DNA from: Bacillota bacterium
GTDB lineage: Bacteria; Bacillota; Sulfobacillia; Sulfobacillales; Sulfobacillaceae
Direction of reading: 5' to 3'
Length of the DNA stretch: 64,000 nucleotides
Assembly: GCA_021820965.1 (NCBI GenBank)
Contig: JAKACZ010000005.1
Coordinates: 80,400 to 144,399 of the forward strand
Shown here: piece by piece, positions 34,862-44,065 of the stretch
Layout: every line of letters begins with the position of its first letter
Numbering within the stretch: position 1 is the first letter of the stretch
The notes under the pieces: model-generated
The model's database searches: none
Seen by the model: the letters and a program-made list of their open reading frames with translations, nothing else
What the model was told of the DNA's origin: nothing
Position numbers and translations under genes: made by a program

Positions 34862-35806
34862 ATGCCCCAATTTGATGTGACAGTTGCCGGTTTAGTCATC
34901 CTTGACGCCTTGGCAGTGCCGGTAACCGAGATCCCCGACCGTGGAACGGTTGACTTCGTTGATCAGATTCGGTTCACCGTTGCTGGACCTGCGGGAGGGA
35001 CAGCCGTCGATTGTGCAAAACTAGGGCTACGGACCTCCCTGGTTGGGGTGGTTGGGGATGACGACGCGGGTTTCATGATACGGCGTTTGTTAAAGCGGAA
35101 CGGCGTTAACCGCATGTATTTGCGGGTGGCAAAGGGAATGCGTACCTCATCGTCAATCGTGTTCGTCCGTTCTGACGGTGAAAGGCCAGCTGTGCACGCG
35201 CGCGGTTCCTCCGATTATCTGTGGGCGGGCGATTTTTCGACGGACGTATACTCCGCTAAAGTTTTTCACATGGGCGGTACGGGTCTGCTAAAGTCGTTGG
35301 ACGGGGCTCCCACGCAGGCGGTTTTGGCTGCTGCTCAGGAATTCGGGTGTATCACAACATTCGACCTGGTTGGGGCACGAGAAAGGGCCAGAGAAAATGT
35401 CTTAATGTTACTGCCGCACATTGACTACTTTCTGCCTAGCGTCGAAGAAGCCAGGGTGTTGTCAGGGTATACCGATGTCGATGATGTCGCCAGTTTTTTT
35501 CTCGACCAAGGGGTTGGAACGTGCGTCTTCACGCTCGGAAGCGGCGGAGCCATCGTCGCCGCCAAAGGGGTGCGTTTTAAGGTTCCCGCCCACCAAGTAA
35601 ACGTGGTAGATACGACAGGATGCGGAGATGCGTTCTCAGCGGGATTCATTGCCGGATTGGTCAGGGGTTATGACTGGGAGCTATCCGCGAGCTTGGGGAA
35701 TGCCTGTGCGGCGTTGGTGGCAACTGGCCTGGGTTCGGACGCGGGCATTCGCGATTGGGATCAGGTGTGGAGCGTCATGAAGACGTGGCCTTTAAAGGCA
35801 CTGTAA
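34862..35806 (+). CDS. PfkB-family carbohydrate kinase
   Basis: The protein of about 314 residues has PfkB (ribokinase) features. The first signature region reads GPAGGTAVDCAKLGLRTSLVG (GG motif for substrate), and the second, DTTGCGDAFSAGFIAGL, contains the catalytic Asp and anion hole. ATG 34862 follows AGAGAAAGG. ATG 34844, which overlaps the aldolase stop, is an alternative. The substrate is unknown. It may phosphorylate an intermediate of the same polyol route. Confidence 0.9.
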   Translation: MPQFDVTVAGLVILDALAVPVTEIPDRGTVDFVDQIRFTVAGPAGGTAVDCAKLGLRTSLVGVVGDDDAGFMIRRLLKRNGVNRMYLRVAKGMRTSSSIVFVRSDGERPAVHARGSSDYLWAGDFSTDVYSAKVFHMGGTGLLKSLDGAPTQAVLAAAQEFGCITTFDLVGARERARENVLMLLPHIDYFLPSVEEARVLSGYTDVDDVASFFLDQGVGTCVFTLGSGGAIVAAKGVRFKVPAHQVNVVDTTGCGDAFSAGFIAGLVRGYDWELSASLGNACAALVATGLGSDAGIRDWDQVWSVMKTWPLKAL

Positions 35807-35845
35807 TCGTATCGAATTGTTGAGGAGTGAGTGAGGAGGGCGTCT

Positions 35846-37267
35846 GTGGAAGAGTCCGCGATTTATCTGGGAGTCGATGTAGGAACGCAAGGAGTACGTG
35901 GAATCGTTTACGGACGCAATCAAGTGATGGCCCGCGCCCACCATCCACTCCACACGCACACTCCCCAAAGCGGTTGGGCGGTACAAAGTTTGGATGAGAT
36001 CTGGAACGCGTTCGCCACTGTCGTTCGGAAGCTTGCTGCATGGAGTAGCCAGAATGGATATGCCGTGAGAGCCATTGGACTAGATGCCACATCAAGCATC
36101 GTCATCGTTGATGATATGGGGCTTCCGAAGACAGATGTTCTCTTGTGGATGGATATTCGGGCAAGTGCGGAGGCCAGAACTCTGAGCTCTTTGACTGGGA
36201 GAGAGGAGTCGCCCGAGTTGCCGTGGGCCAAAGCCTTGTGGCTGGAAGGCCATTACCCCGACCTATTCAGTAAAGGTCATCGTCTCGTCGAGATTGCCGA
36301 TTGGGTGACTTGGAGGTTAACAGGAGAGTGGTCTCGGACTGAGTCGAGCGCTATCCTCAAATGGCACGGCAAGCCACCAACATTTCTGCCCAATTGGGCC
36401 CGCCGGTTTGATCGTATCATTGACGCACTGCCGGCTCGCGTCGTCGGTGTCGGAAAAGCGGCGGGCATTGTTAGAGCAGCGATGTGCGGTGAACTTGGTC
36501 TGCCGAGCGGCTATGAAATTGACGTCGCTGCTTCGATGATCGATGCATACGCAGGGGCAATTGGAGCCGACGCAGTGTACGAAGGCGATATGGCTCTCAT
36601 ACTTGGGAGTTCGTCTTGTCAGTTATTTCATGGCAGTGGGTTCGTTCCAACAGCGGGATTGTGGGGACCCTTCCGTGATCTGTATCACAATGGTATCGAC
36701 GTGCTTGAAGCAGGCCAGCCGTCAACCGGCTCAGTTGTGCGTTGGGTGGAGAATCTGGCAAATGGAACGCCGTTGGAGACACTCGAGTCCGGTGCGCGAG
36801 CCATCGACCCGGGAAGTGACGGCGTTAAAGTTCATCCGGCATTTCAAGGAATTCGAAGTCCGTGGCCGAATGGAGAGGTTCGTGGCTCAATTAGTGGACT
36901 ATCGCTGCATCACAACATCGTCCATGTTCTTCGCGCTGTCTATGAGGGAACAGCTGTCGATATCCGCCGCGTTATTAGCGAGGTGCACTCCGTTGAGGTC
37001 AAACGCATCATTGCTCTCGGCGGCGGAACCCATAGTCAACTATGGCTTCAGATCATTGCAGACGTTTGTGCAATGGCGCTGGAGGTTGCCGACGCCGATG
37101 CAGTGACGCGAGGGGCAGCCATGTTGGCAGAACGGGCGGTTGGCGTCAGAGACAATGTCGACGGGTTCATTGCGTGGCCGAGCATCAATCCGTCGGACAA
37201 TGTTCATGCATATTCTCGTATTTACGAACAATACCTTGAGGAATTCCCCACCTATCGTCCAAATTGA
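35846..37267 (+). CDS. FGGY-family carbohydrate kinase (pentulose/ribulokinase-like)
   Basis: The protein of about 473 residues has the ASKHA fold: GVDVGTQGVRGIVYG phosphate-1 motif, LDATSSIVIVDDMGLPKTDV with LLWMDIRA typical of the FGGY pentulose-kinase subgroup, ADWVTWRLTGEWSRTESSA, and C-terminal LGGGTHSQLWLQIIADV. It would phosphorylate a ketopentose or a tetritol/tetrulose. GTG 35846 has GAGGAGGG 6 nt upstream, and GTG 35831 is an alternative. It is the last gene of the operon, 25-40 nt after the PfkB kinase. Three kinases (DhaKL, PfkB, FGGY) suggest more than one substrate enters here. Confidence 0.9.
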   Translation: MEESAIYLGVDVGTQGVRGIVYGRNQVMARAHHPLHTHTPQSGWAVQSLDEIWNAFATVVRKLAAWSSQNGYAVRAIGLDATSSIVIVDDMGLPKTDVLLWMDIRASAEARTLSSLTGREESPELPWAKALWLEGHYPDLFSKGHRLVEIADWVTWRLTGEWSRTESSAILKWHGKPPTFLPNWARRFDRIIDALPARVVGVGKAAGIVRAAMCGELGLPSGYEIDVAASMIDAYAGAIGADAVYEGDMALILGSSSCQLFHGSGFVPTAGLWGPFRDLYHNGIDVLEAGQPSTGSVVRWVENLANGTPLETLESGARAIDPGSDGVKVHPAFQGIRSPWPNGEVRGSISGLSLHHNIVHVLRAVYEGTAVDIRRVISEVHSVEVKRIIALGGGTHSQLWLQIIADVCAMALEVADADAVTRGAAMLAERAVGVRDNVDGFIAWPSINPSDNVHAYSRIYEQYLEEFPTYRPN

Positions 37268-37498
37268 TGTGAGCAAGGTGAGCCCAGGGCGCTTGTGGGT
37301 CCAACTAATGTTTGTGAGGCACAAAATCGTAATGACTACCACGCAAACCGGCTTTGGATAGAGCAATGTGAAGAACTCCACTGTGTGACGGGAGATCTCC
37401 AAATCCCCACCGACGCACCGTCGAGGGTGCGACTCGGTCTCTACCCCTTTTGACAACACGAGACCCAAGGGGCATTAAAGCCGGGTATCCGGATTTTA

Positions 37499-37960
37499 GT
37501 GCGCTGCGAAGGCGCATGGCGTGGGAACAAGCCGTCGCCGAACTATGCGAGAGATGCGGGACGGCCCCTTGAAATCGCCTGGCAGGAGGGGATTTCAAAC
37601 CGTCAGCGGGTGGGGCCAAAAGCCCCGGTCGTGAGCGTGACGGGAAAAGGCCCCGCGAGACGGGATCGGGTACGTGTTCGGGAGCTGAACGTCAGTGAGC
37701 CCCTGACGAGGTGTCGAAAGGATAGCGACGTCATCAAAACCGGGGTCTTGGAATTATCCCGCGATGAGTGGGGCGGAAACCTGTTTATTGGCCGCCCCTC
37801 GGTGACCGGCATGCAGGCGCAGGACCCGAACGCAGGCTCACGCAGGGAACGCAGTAACCTTCGCGGCGATGCCAAGGGAAAGGTCGAGTAGCTGAAACGG
37901 GGCGCCGCCTTGCAAGTGGCGGCCTCGCGAGGCGGACAAGTACCCGCCCCAATCATTGAC
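37499..37960 (+). ncRNA. Group II intron 5' part (domain I), truncated
   Basis: A GTGCG 5' splice-type sequence at 37499 opens a highly structured GC-rich stretch with features of group II intron domain I (GAACGTCAGTGAGCC..., GGTGTCGAAAGGATAGCGACG). No intron-encoded protein and no domain V follow, so only a 5' fragment of about 400-460 nt remains. An apparent reading frame through it is incidental. The 230 nt before it carry no gene. Confidence 0.55.
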
Positions 37961-38040
37961 GGAGAGCTATCGGGCAATGTACTGTTTGCTCCTGGTGATC
38001 GGCTTTTCCCCATTCTGGCACCCTAACTGCGTACGACGCC

Positions 38041-38322
38041 ATGATTCTCATAGCCGGATTGCTGTGGTTTGCGTGGGATGACATTTTACCCCTGGTTCCT
38101 CGGACAGCGACCTTCCCGCAACTGTTGGCACGAGCCGCTTTAACAAGAGCCTTGCCATGGCACGGGCGTGGCGAGTTGAGGCATCTACTGCAAAACCTTG
38201 AAACACATAATCGGCCCATCACGTTAGAGATAGGAGAACACCAAATTAGCGGGTGGTCCATCACGCGGCACCCGTGTTTCCGCAAATCGCGAGACCGGAG
38301 CATGAAGGGGTTGGGTTTGTGA
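38041..38322 (+). CDS. Small hypothetical protein with N-terminal membrane segment
   Basis: The 93-codon frame starts MILIAGLLWFAWDDILPLVP, a possible membrane anchor, and overlaps the start of the lipoprotein gene by four bases. There is no clear ribosome site and no recognisable family. It may be real because of the overlap, or an accident of GC-rich DNA. Confidence 0.3.
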   Translation: MILIAGLLWFAWDDILPLVPRTATFPQLLARAALTRALPWHGRGELRHLLQNLETHNRPITLEIGEHQISGWSITRHPCFRKSRDRSMKGLGL

Positions 38323-38783
38323 AAAAAGTCGTGGTCTCCGTTGCTTCCTCCCTAATACTGGCAGGATGCGGCACAGTCGTGACTCAGCACATGACCGTGG
38401 GATCCACGCCGGGGTTGGCTCATGGGACGCTACCCCCGACCGCCGTAATCGTCATGGGCCATCGGTACATCCGGCCTGTCATGAGCGGTTACAGCTGGTC
38501 GAACGGTCACGGTGGTTCCGTGGCAGATGCCGCTTTCGACCCCGTCCAGCATCTTAAGACCTATCAAGCATCGGCTGGCGAGCAGGTCAGGGTGTCCTTC
38601 TCGCAACGTCCCCACAGGGCAGAACTCACGATGTGGGAAAACGGCATACAGGTGTTAACATCACCATCGGCCGGATCATCGATTAAGCTGCCGAGGCATG
38701 CCGGTCACTACATCTGTGAAATCACCGGTTATTGGGGTCACCACCAATACGCCCATTATGATTTTGAAGTTCGAGTGCATTAG
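38319..38783 (+). CDS. Small lipoprotein of unknown function
   Basis: The GTG at 38319 (GAAGGGG upstream) begins MKKVVVSVASSLILAGCGTV, a textbook lipoprotein signal with lipobox LAGC. The mature part of about 135 residues is Ser/Gly/His-rich (HRYIRPVMSGYSWSNGHGGS) and probably beta-rich toward the C-terminus (HAGHYICEITGYWGHHQYAH). It would be anchored outside the membrane. No family recognised. Fold resembles small Ig-like surface proteins only loosely. Confidence 0.7.
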   Translation: MKKVVVSVASSLILAGCGTVVTQHMTVGSTPGLAHGTLPPTAVIVMGHRYIRPVMSGYSWSNGHGGSVADAAFDPVQHLKTYQASAGEQVRVSFSQRPHRAELTMWENGIQVLTSPSAGSSIKLPRHAGHYICEITGYWGHHQYAHYDFEVRVH

Positions 38784-39135
38784 CCGAATCGTCGGAGGAA
38801 TGATTCCACCACAGACCATCCGTAACGCCGGCGCCGAAACGCATTAAGGAACGACCACTTCCGGGGTAATAACCAGGCAACCCAAAAATGGTTCGCACCC
38901 TCTTTACGCCGCTGCGGTGCTGGCCCACTTCTTCAGTATCATGGCTCCTGCCGTCCTCAATCGCTGGAAAAGACGCTATAACCAGTCGCGCCGGTGGACC
39001 GTGGCGATGCCCGCACCGCAGCCGGGCTGGTGCGATGTGGTCACACCAGCGCCGTGGGGGCTTACTGGCCGGGAAGCGGCATACGGGATCGAACGGGGCT
39101 CGATGGCGGATGGTTTTCCCCGTACCCGCGGCCTG
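38784..39135. other. About 350 bp without a supported gene
   Basis: No frame with a ribosome site and familiar content. Both flanking genes end here (lipoprotein on plus, permease on minus), so terminators might be expected, but no hairpin with a T-run is evident. Confidence 0.4.
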
Positions 39136-39963
39136 TTACGACGTCATGGCACCACTCAAGAGTCCGCTAATCAAACGCCGATTAAAACGGAGTACAAGAA
39201 TTGCGGCCGGAACCAGAGCCAGGATGCCTGCCGCAGCTTGCAACCCATAATTCACTGCATCCTTGGTCACAAACTGAGTGATCAAAACCGTGAGCGGCTC
39301 TGCGTGCGATGCGGGAGCAAACGTCAAGGGGATAATAAATTGACTCCACGTCATTAAAAAGACCACGATGGTGGTTGAGGCCATTCCCGGTCCGACGAGG
39401 GGCCACACCACGTGCGTAAGCACGGTCATCAGATTGGCCCCGTCAATCCGGGCAGCTTCCTCAATGGACGGCGGCAGTGACGCGATATAGCTACGCATTA
39501 GCCAGGTGGCGAGCGGCAAAGCGGCCGACATCTCGACGAGGATGACGCCAGTGTACGTTCCAACCAAGTTTAATTGGCTCATCATTTGGAAGAGGGGCAC
39601 TATCACCGCATAAGCGGGTAACGAAATGGTTCCCACTATGACCAGGAAGAGCACGTTCTTGCCCTGAAATTGCATTCGTGCGAAGGCATAACCCGCCAGT
39701 GTGGCGATGATCACGGTGAAAAGCGTGGTGGCCCCAGCTTCAATAATGGAATTCAGCCCGATTCGCAAGAAGTTGCCTGAGGCGGTATTTCCTGAGATTA
39801 GCTGAGCAAAATAGCGAAACGTTATGGGATGTGGAAAGAAAAACGGCTGGGCAGCGTTAACCTGAAGCGGTGTGGAAAAGCTAACAACGAGCGCCCAATA
39901 AATCGGAGCAAGGCACCAAAAAATAATCACGGCCCCTAGAACGATTTGTGTTCCCCGCCTCAT
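39136..39963 (-). CDS. Sugar ABC transporter permease (MalG-like)
   Basis: The 275-residue permease has an N-terminal helix (QIVLGAVIIFWCLAPIYWAL), TLAGYAFARMQFQGKNVLF and the coupling loop PPSIEEAARIDGANLMTVLT with HVVWPLVGPG. The start overlaps the stop of the MalF-like gene by one base (TAATG). It forms the membrane part of an importer with the binding protein at 40938-42284. No ATPase is encoded in this locus. Confidence 0.93.
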   Translation of the reverse strand: MRRGTQIVLGAVIIFWCLAPIYWALVVSFSTPLQVNAAQPFFFPHPITFRYFAQLISGNTASGNFLRIGLNSIIEAGATTLFTVIIATLAGYAFARMQFQGKNVLFLVIVGTISLPAYAVIVPLFQMMSQLNLVGTYTGVILVEMSAALPLATWLMRSYIASLPPSIEEAARIDGANLMTVLTHVVWPLVGPGMASTTIVVFLMTWSQFIIPLTFAPASHAEPLTVLITQFVTKDAVNYGLQAAAGILALVPAAILVLRFNRRLISGLLSGAMTS

Positions 39964-40892
39964 TAATAGGAGACCTCCCGATAAATGAATCGCAAATACA
40001 GATAACCCATTACGCTAATCGCCAGCGTGATCAACAAAGCTGCACTGATACCTTGGCCAAAATTGAGGTTTTGAAACGCATACAAGTACGTTTGAATGAC
40101 GCTGGATTTGGTGCCTGGGTTATATCCGGTCAGGACATAGACCTGGTCGAAAATGCCAATGCTCAATACCGCCGTCTGCACCAGTACTATGGCCAACGCC
40201 GGGCGCAGCAAAGGCAAGGTGATAGACAGCAGGCGCCGCCACGAGGTGCATCCATCCACCGAGGCCGCCTCATAGATTGCCGGAGGAATGCTCTCCATCC
40301 CAGCGAGCAAAATGACCGCAGCCAAAGGGCAAATTTGCCACAAAAGTGCGATGGTAATTAAAATCAAGCTCATGGCGGGATGGTTAAACCATACAATGTT
40401 CTGGGAAATTAAATGCAGGGCTTTCAATGTGCCGTCCAAAATTCCCGATGTCGGGTTATAAATAAATGACCATAAAAGACCGGTGACCACACCCGGTACC
40501 GCCCAGGGCAAAATGACAACGGTAAGAAAAGCCGCTCGCCACTTAGGCTGGATATGGTGAAGCCAGTTAGCAATGGTCATGCCGATAATTAATACGCCAA
40601 CCGATGCCAAAATGAAGTACACCAACGTGTTGCGTGCGGCCAGCTGAAAAGATGGATCGGAGAGAACCTGACTATAATTCTTAAACCCGATAAATGTGTG
40701 GATGCCGGGATACAGCAAGTCATCCACGTGCAGGCTACTGAAAACACTAAACAACAGAGGATAAATGACCAGCCCGACTATGATGGCAATGGCCGGCAGA
40801 ACGAGAAGATATGGGGCTAGACGCCGCCAAACCTGGCGGCGTCCTGGAGTACCAATTCGGTACCTGTTTTCCCACGCGGTCCTAGCTTCCAC
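39963..40892 (-). CDS. Sugar ABC transporter permease (MalF-like)
   Basis: The 309-residue permease begins with a helix (YLLVLPAIAIIVGLVIYPLL), includes the periplasmic loop LYPGIHTFIGFKNYSQVL, and ends with PPAIYEAASVDGCTSWRRLL and two helices. Partner of the MalG-like permease. Follows the binding-protein gene by 45 nt. Confidence 0.93.
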   Translation of the reverse strand: MEARTAWENRYRIGTPGRRQVWRRLAPYLLVLPAIAIIVGLVIYPLLFSVFSSLHVDDLLYPGIHTFIGFKNYSQVLSDPSFQLAARNTLVYFILASVGVLIIGMTIANWLHHIQPKWRAAFLTVVILPWAVPGVVTGLLWSFIYNPTSGILDGTLKALHLISQNIVWFNHPAMSLILITIALLWQICPLAAVILLAGMESIPPAIYEAASVDGCTSWRRLLSITLPLLRPALAIVLVQTAVLSIGIFDQVYVLTGYNPGTKSSVIQTYLYAFQNLNFGQGISAALLITLAISVMGYLYLRFIYREVSY

Positions 40893-40937
40893 AACGGCAC
40901 CTCCAGTGACGAGATGTAGCGCTGATACGGGTCCACC

Positions 40938-42284
40938 TTACGGGGCACTCTGGGCCATTTGGCGCGCTTGGGATGCCAGTGTTTTTACGCCGGCTTTGAC
41001 AGACACGTGCCCTTCCACGACGGATTGAATCATCGTGGCGGCGTCGGTGCTAAACTGCGGGTACCAGACCGGCGTACCTTGCGGGAACAAGGGCTTCACT
41101 GTAGGCAAAATCGACATAATTTCGGGTCCGTCTTGAATCTTGTGGGTCTGGGACAGTTGATGAAGCACATCAATCTGTGGCGGTGGATTGCCCATATTGG
41201 GATCGTTATACGAGACCAGCAATTGCGGCGTCTCCATCCACCAATTAATAAATTCGGCGGAAGCCCCCTTGTGGGTTGACAACTTAGGAATGCCCAGGCC
41301 CTCAGGCAGCCCAAAGGTACCGGTTCGATGACCGTCGTTGCCGGGTAATGGGATAATTTTTAGGTTGTCTCCGGCAACCTTTGACGTGCTGGGGTTCTTG
41401 AACATGCTCATGAAGAGTGGACCCGATGTCAGGGCGATAGCAATTTGACCCGCGGCGAATAGTTGCTGAACCTGAATGTTGTGCAACGAGACCACGCCCG
41501 GCGGCATTAACCCTCCTTGGTATAGCGCTTTTTCAAACGCTAATGCTTGGTAGCCGGGTGACGAGGGTGCCGTGAATTGCGGTACCCACTTCGCGTTGAA
41601 CAATTCGCCGCCGGCCGACTTTATCAGTGCGTACCAGTTAGTGGAATTGCTCTCCCCGATGGATAGCGGAAAACCCACCGGGTATTGGACAACACCTCTT
41701 TTCTTCAGGATTTTAGCATCTTGAAGAATCTGCGCCCATGAGGTCGGAACAGTCGTAATACCGGCTTTCTGAAAATCAGTCCAGTTAATTGTGGTTTCTT
41801 TGAAACCAAAGTTGTATGGCATCGCTAGGAGCTGGTGATGAATGGTGAATACATCGCGGTTGATGGCATTCTTTAAGTAGTTCGGAGCAATGTATTTGTT
41901 CAGGGGGGTATACCAACCAGCCTGCGCAAACTGCCCCACCCACGACCAATCCACTTCGGTCACATCGGCGGGTGAAATGTGGGACGCCTCGGCCGTGACA
42001 ATCTTGTCATGAATGTCAGCCCAGGCAAGGGTCTCCATCTTCACTTTGATGCCCGTTTTCTTCGTAAACTTAGCCAGCTGTGACTGTGGCATGCCCGCAT
42101 AGGGTGGGACCAACACGGTGATGGTTGTTCCGGCATATTGGCGGTTTATCGCCCCAGCTTTGTAACCGGTCGGTTGCGTGGCACTAGTGGGGGACGCGCC
42201 GCAGGCGCTGATTGCCCCCATCATCAATACACTTCCCAATGTTAATGCCATAGGTCTTGTTTTCACTTTCAGCGCACCCCCCAT
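40938..42284 (-). CDS. Sugar ABC transporter substrate-binding lipoprotein (family 1)
   Basis: The binding protein of about 448 residues has signal text VKTRPMALTLGSVLMMGAIS and lipobox Cys in SACGAS. The mature part includes TITVLVPPYAGMPQSQLAKF, WAQILQDAKILKKRGVVQYP and a FAAGQIAIALTSGPLFMSM block typical of family 1. I prefer ATG 42284 (AAGGGGA 8 nt upstream) over an upstream start that would add a non-signal extension. It heads the transporter part of an operon that starts with the isomerase at 45904. Confidence 0.9.
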   Translation of the reverse strand: MGGALKVKTRPMALTLGSVLMMGAISACGASPTSATQPTGYKAGAINRQYAGTTITVLVPPYAGMPQSQLAKFTKKTGIKVKMETLAWADIHDKIVTAEASHISPADVTEVDWSWVGQFAQAGWYTPLNKYIAPNYLKNAINRDVFTIHHQLLAMPYNFGFKETTINWTDFQKAGITTVPTSWAQILQDAKILKKRGVVQYPVGFPLSIGESNSTNWYALIKSAGGELFNAKWVPQFTAPSSPGYQALAFEKALYQGGLMPPGVVSLHNIQVQQLFAAGQIAIALTSGPLFMSMFKNPSTSKVAGDNLKIIPLPGNDGHRTGTFGLPEGLGIPKLSTHKGASAEFINWWMETPQLLVSYNDPNMGNPPPQIDVLHQLSQTHKIQDGPEIMSILPTVKPLFPQGTPVWYPQFSTDAATMIQSVVEGHVSVKAGVKTLASQARQMAQSAP

Positions 42285-42333
42285 TTGAATTTTCCCCTTA
42301 TTCGCCACGAAACGCTCAATATCCTGCAAGTTT

Positions 42334-43182
42334 CTAATGATTTGTAAAACTTTGTGCATCATCGACTACAGGTTTGCTCATTTGGCTTAACGTGTTGGCT
42401 ACGTATCCTCGGAGAGCCGTCCTAGCCCGGTTAAGCGCGACGCGCGGCTTCTCTCCTCTGGCGCGGTCCAAGGCTCCCCACCATATGTTACGCAATTCAG
42501 TCCCCATATTTATTTTGGTGATGCCCGCTGTGACCGCATGCTGTAAAGCGGGTATGGGCACACGGCTGGCTCCGTGCAGAACCAGTGGTACTTCGACCTG
42601 CTCCCTGATCGCCACGATGCGGTCGAACTGTAGATCACTCGCTCCCCGGATATGACCATGACGCGTTCCGACCGCTACGGCCAGCGCACCAATGCCAGTC
42701 ATACGGGAAAATTCCACCGCCTCGGACACGGACGTTAAGCTCTCCGCTACGATTTCGCCATCCCGTCCCACATGCCCGATCTCACCCTCTACAAAGATCT
42801 GGTGTGGCCGCGCGCGGGCTATTATATCGCGTGTCGCTCTCACGTTTTGGGCGAAATCGAGCGTTGACCCGTCAAACATTACCGATGAAAATCCGATGGC
42901 GATTGCCCTCTCAATATCCGCGACATCGGTTGCGTGGTCAAGATGCAACGCAATATCGACACGCGTCTCGCGGATTAATGCCATTACTCCAGCAGCGAAA
43001 GCCTCCCAGCCCCATAACTCCAGCGTTGCTGGCGTCAGTTGTAAGAAGGACGGAACGCCCGCATCCTCAATCCCTTCAATCACCCCCTTTGCCATATCAA
43101 AGGAATCGACGTTAAAACCGCAGATAGCCTGACCTGATCGCCAGGCGTGACCCAAGAACCGGTGCGGGTTACGTAAGCTCAT
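42334..43182 (-). CDS. Class II fructose/tagatose-bisphosphate aldolase family (GatY/KbaY-like)
   Basis: The 282-residue zinc aldolase has HLDHATDVADIERAIAIGF with the zinc His and catalytic Asp, VMFDGSTLDF, EGEIGHVGRDGE (zinc Glu region), VGTRHGHIRG, LVLHGASRVP and GITKINMGTEL. It would cleave tagatose 1,6-bisphosphate or a relative into triose phosphates, which fits the neighbouring LacC-like kinase and AgaS-like isomerase. ATG 43182 has CAGGAGTG upstream and overlaps the kinase gene by 14 nt. Confidence 0.9.
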   Translation of the reverse strand: MSLRNPHRFLGHAWRSGQAICGFNVDSFDMAKGVIEGIEDAGVPSFLQLTPATLELWGWEAFAAGVMALIRETRVDIALHLDHATDVADIERAIAIGFSSVMFDGSTLDFAQNVRATRDIIARARPHQIFVEGEIGHVGRDGEIVAESLTSVSEAVEFSRMTGIGALAVAVGTRHGHIRGASDLQFDRIVAIREQVEVPLVLHGASRVPIPALQHAVTAGITKINMGTELRNIWWGALDRARGEKPRVALNRARTALRGYVANTLSQMSKPVVDDAQSFTNH

Positions 43183-44065
43183 CGTCTTCACTCCTGACCA
43201 CGTGAACAAGTTCCACCAGTTGTTGAATGAGATCCGGATCAATATCGCCTACCGCCTCCGTCGTCACACTACTGGTCCCTACGGCAACGGCGTAGCGGAT
43301 GGCCTCCATCATGGGGCGCCCTTGACTCAAAGCAAAGACTAGACCGCCAAGAAAACTATCGCCCGCTCCGACGGGATTGCGGACCGTCACCGGGCGCGTC
43401 GAAAGTCGCAGACGCTCACGGGAGGGAGTGATCCAGATGGCTCCCCGGGGCCCCGCCGTGATAATCGTATGCACACCCTTAATAGCCCTGTCGTCTAACT
43501 CCTGGTACTCCGCCTGATTGGGAACAATGGCCGTGGGTTGGGCCTCAACGCCGCGGCGCAGCGGCAAACCGGAGGTGTCGAGCACAATACCGGCCACGCG
43601 GGGTTTGAGAGCCTGGATCCACTCAAAATAGGTATCGTCGGGCCAGTCGGCCGGCAGGCTCCCGGACAACGTCACCCAATCAGCGCGGCTCACGGATTGG
43701 AGTAAGTTTCGCAACAGCGTGGCACCCACTGACAACGGAATCGGGGGTCCGGGTTCGCGAATTTCGGTAACGTCCTCATTTCCCACAATCGTTAAGCACC
43801 GCCGGCTCTCCTCACCCGATTCCTGATACAGAGACGGGACGCCCAGCTTTTGTAGTCGGCCGCGAATATTTGCCCCCGTGAGTCCCCCGTAAATGCCTAC
43901 GGACGTTACCCCATGCCCCAAGCGTGCGACCGCCCGCGCCACATTGTTGCCCTTTCCCCCGGCTCTTTCGAGTGGCTCGGTCCGATAGATACCGCCTGGC
44001 TGGAAGCGTCCAGGAACCCGGTACACGATGTCTAAAGAAGGATTTAGGGTCACGCACCAGATCAT
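43169..44065 (-). CDS. 1-phosphofructokinase/tagatose-6-phosphate kinase family (FruK/LacC-like)
   Basis: The 298-residue PfkB kinase starts MIWCVTLNPSLDIVYRV, the typical FruK/LacC N-terminus, with GGKGNNVARAVARLGH, LSGSLPADWPDD and the catalytic region RNPVGAGDSFLGGLVFAL. The start at 44065 is fixed by an ATGA overlap with the DeoR gene stop. It phosphorylates a hexose monophosphate to the bisphosphate cleaved by the adjacent aldolase. Confidence 0.92.
   Translation of the reverse strand: MIWCVTLNPSLDIVYRVPGRFQPGGIYRTEPLERAGGKGNNVARAVARLGHGVTSVGIYGGLTGANIRGRLQKLGVPSLYQESGEESRRCLTIVGNEDVTEIREPGPPIPLSVGATLLRNLLQSVSRADWVTLSGSLPADWPDDTYFEWIQALKPRVAGIVLDTSGLPLRRGVEAQPTAIVPNQAEYQELDDRAIKGVHTIITAGPRGAIWITPSRERLRLSTRPVTVRNPVGAGDSFLGGLVFALSQGRPMMEAIRYAVAVGTSSVTTEAVGDIDPDLIQQLVELVHVVRSEDDELT

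Noticed and set aside
37499..37891. 130-codon protein in the intron fragment
   Set aside because: The sequence has group II intron domain I features from a GTGCG start, and the apparent protein is Arg/Gly-rich with no family and no ribosome site.
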